Both the position numbers and the translations under genes were made by a program. The notes beneath the pieces were generated by a model. It was not told the origin of the DNA and did no database searches. It saw nothing but the letters and a program-made list of their open reading frames with translations. From the NCBI GenBank assembly GCA_031262285.1, contig JAISHZ010000351.1:1-5030 (forward strand): a stretch of DNA of 5,030 bases, in the 5' to 3' direction. Origin of the DNA: Lachnospiraceae bacterium. Its GTDB lineage: Bacteria > Bacillota_A > Clostridia > Lachnospirales > Lachnospiraceae. Of this stretch, positions 4,900 to 5,030 are shown piece by piece; positions within the stretch are counted from its first letter, which is position 1, and the number at the start of each line of letters is the position of its first letter.

Positions 4900-5030
4900 T
4901 TCCTCCCTCGGCGCTTCATAGCAGCTTCTCATCCAAAATTTGAATGCGTTCTGTGCTTTTAAACATATACTTCCTTCATCGCCACTTCTCATCAAAAGTT
5001 TGAAAGTGTTCTGTGCTTTCAAACTTTGCA
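4900..5030 (-). repeat. Degenerate copies of the hairpin repeat further upstream of rhaA
   Basis: Two diverged units about 60-70 bp apart share CTTCCT, CTTCTCATC and GTTCTGTGCTTT. The outer one has a good B hairpin (4998-5024, GTTTGAAAGT against GCTTTCAAAC with one wobble pair). The inner one (about 4938-4963) has several mismatches. Neither has a clear A hairpin, although the CTTCTCATC linker resembles the linker at 391-406. A 16-codon frame (4916-4966) with AAGGAAG before its ATG is visible but has no recognisable product. No promoter could be assigned, and the rhaA promoter may lie right of the window. Confidence 0.6.

Overview
The window looks like chromosomal DNA from a member of the Bacillota, most likely an anaerobic gut-type Clostridia. 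This is an inference from three things: an AAAAAGGAGTG ribosome binding site, moderate GC, and L-rhamnose genes next to a multicopy AAA-ATPase/PD-(D/E)XK gene. No taxonomic marker is present. Every convincing gene is on the minus strand, so the window reads from right to left.

Layout in transcription order. (1) 4828-5030: a leader built from stem-loop repeats. (2) 3577-4827: rhaA, L-rhamnose isomerase. (3) 3313-3576: an intergenic leader with two nearly perfect 69-bp tandem repeats plus a partial third. (4) 2497-3312: rhaD, rhamnulose-1-phosphate aldolase. (5) 2312-2496: a short intergenic region with a putative promoter and one copy of the stem-loop repeat. (6) 578-2296: an AAA-ATPase-like protein with a C-terminal PD-(D/E)XK nuclease-type domain. 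(7) 107-577: an intergenic region with a palindrome over the stop codon, a second hairpin, a promoter-like site and four tandem copies of the stem-loop repeat. (8) 1-106: the first 35 codons of a second, paralogous AAA-ATPase gene, cut by the window edge.

RhaA and RhaD catalyse steps 1 and 3 of L-rhamnose breakdown (rhamnose to rhamnulose; rhamnulose-1-phosphate to dihydroxyacetone phosphate and L-lactaldehyde). The kinase for step 2 (RhaB) is not in the window. The ATPase genes have no evident link to rhamnose metabolism. They appear to be a local duplication in which coding sequence, 5' leader and upstream 50-bp promoter-like block were copied together.

The most unusual feature is a repeat family of about 68-74 bp made of two stem-loops. 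It has a 10-bp (8-bp in two units) A/T-rich 'B' hairpin and a 6-7-bp GC-rich 'A' hairpin. It lies upstream of all four genes, always in the order B, A, start codon. Stem sequences differ between copies but keep base-pairing, including paired changes. At rhaA and rhaD the repeat runs directly into the start codon. This suggests a conserved structured leader or a mobile repeat that targets translation starts; the sequence alone cannot decide which.
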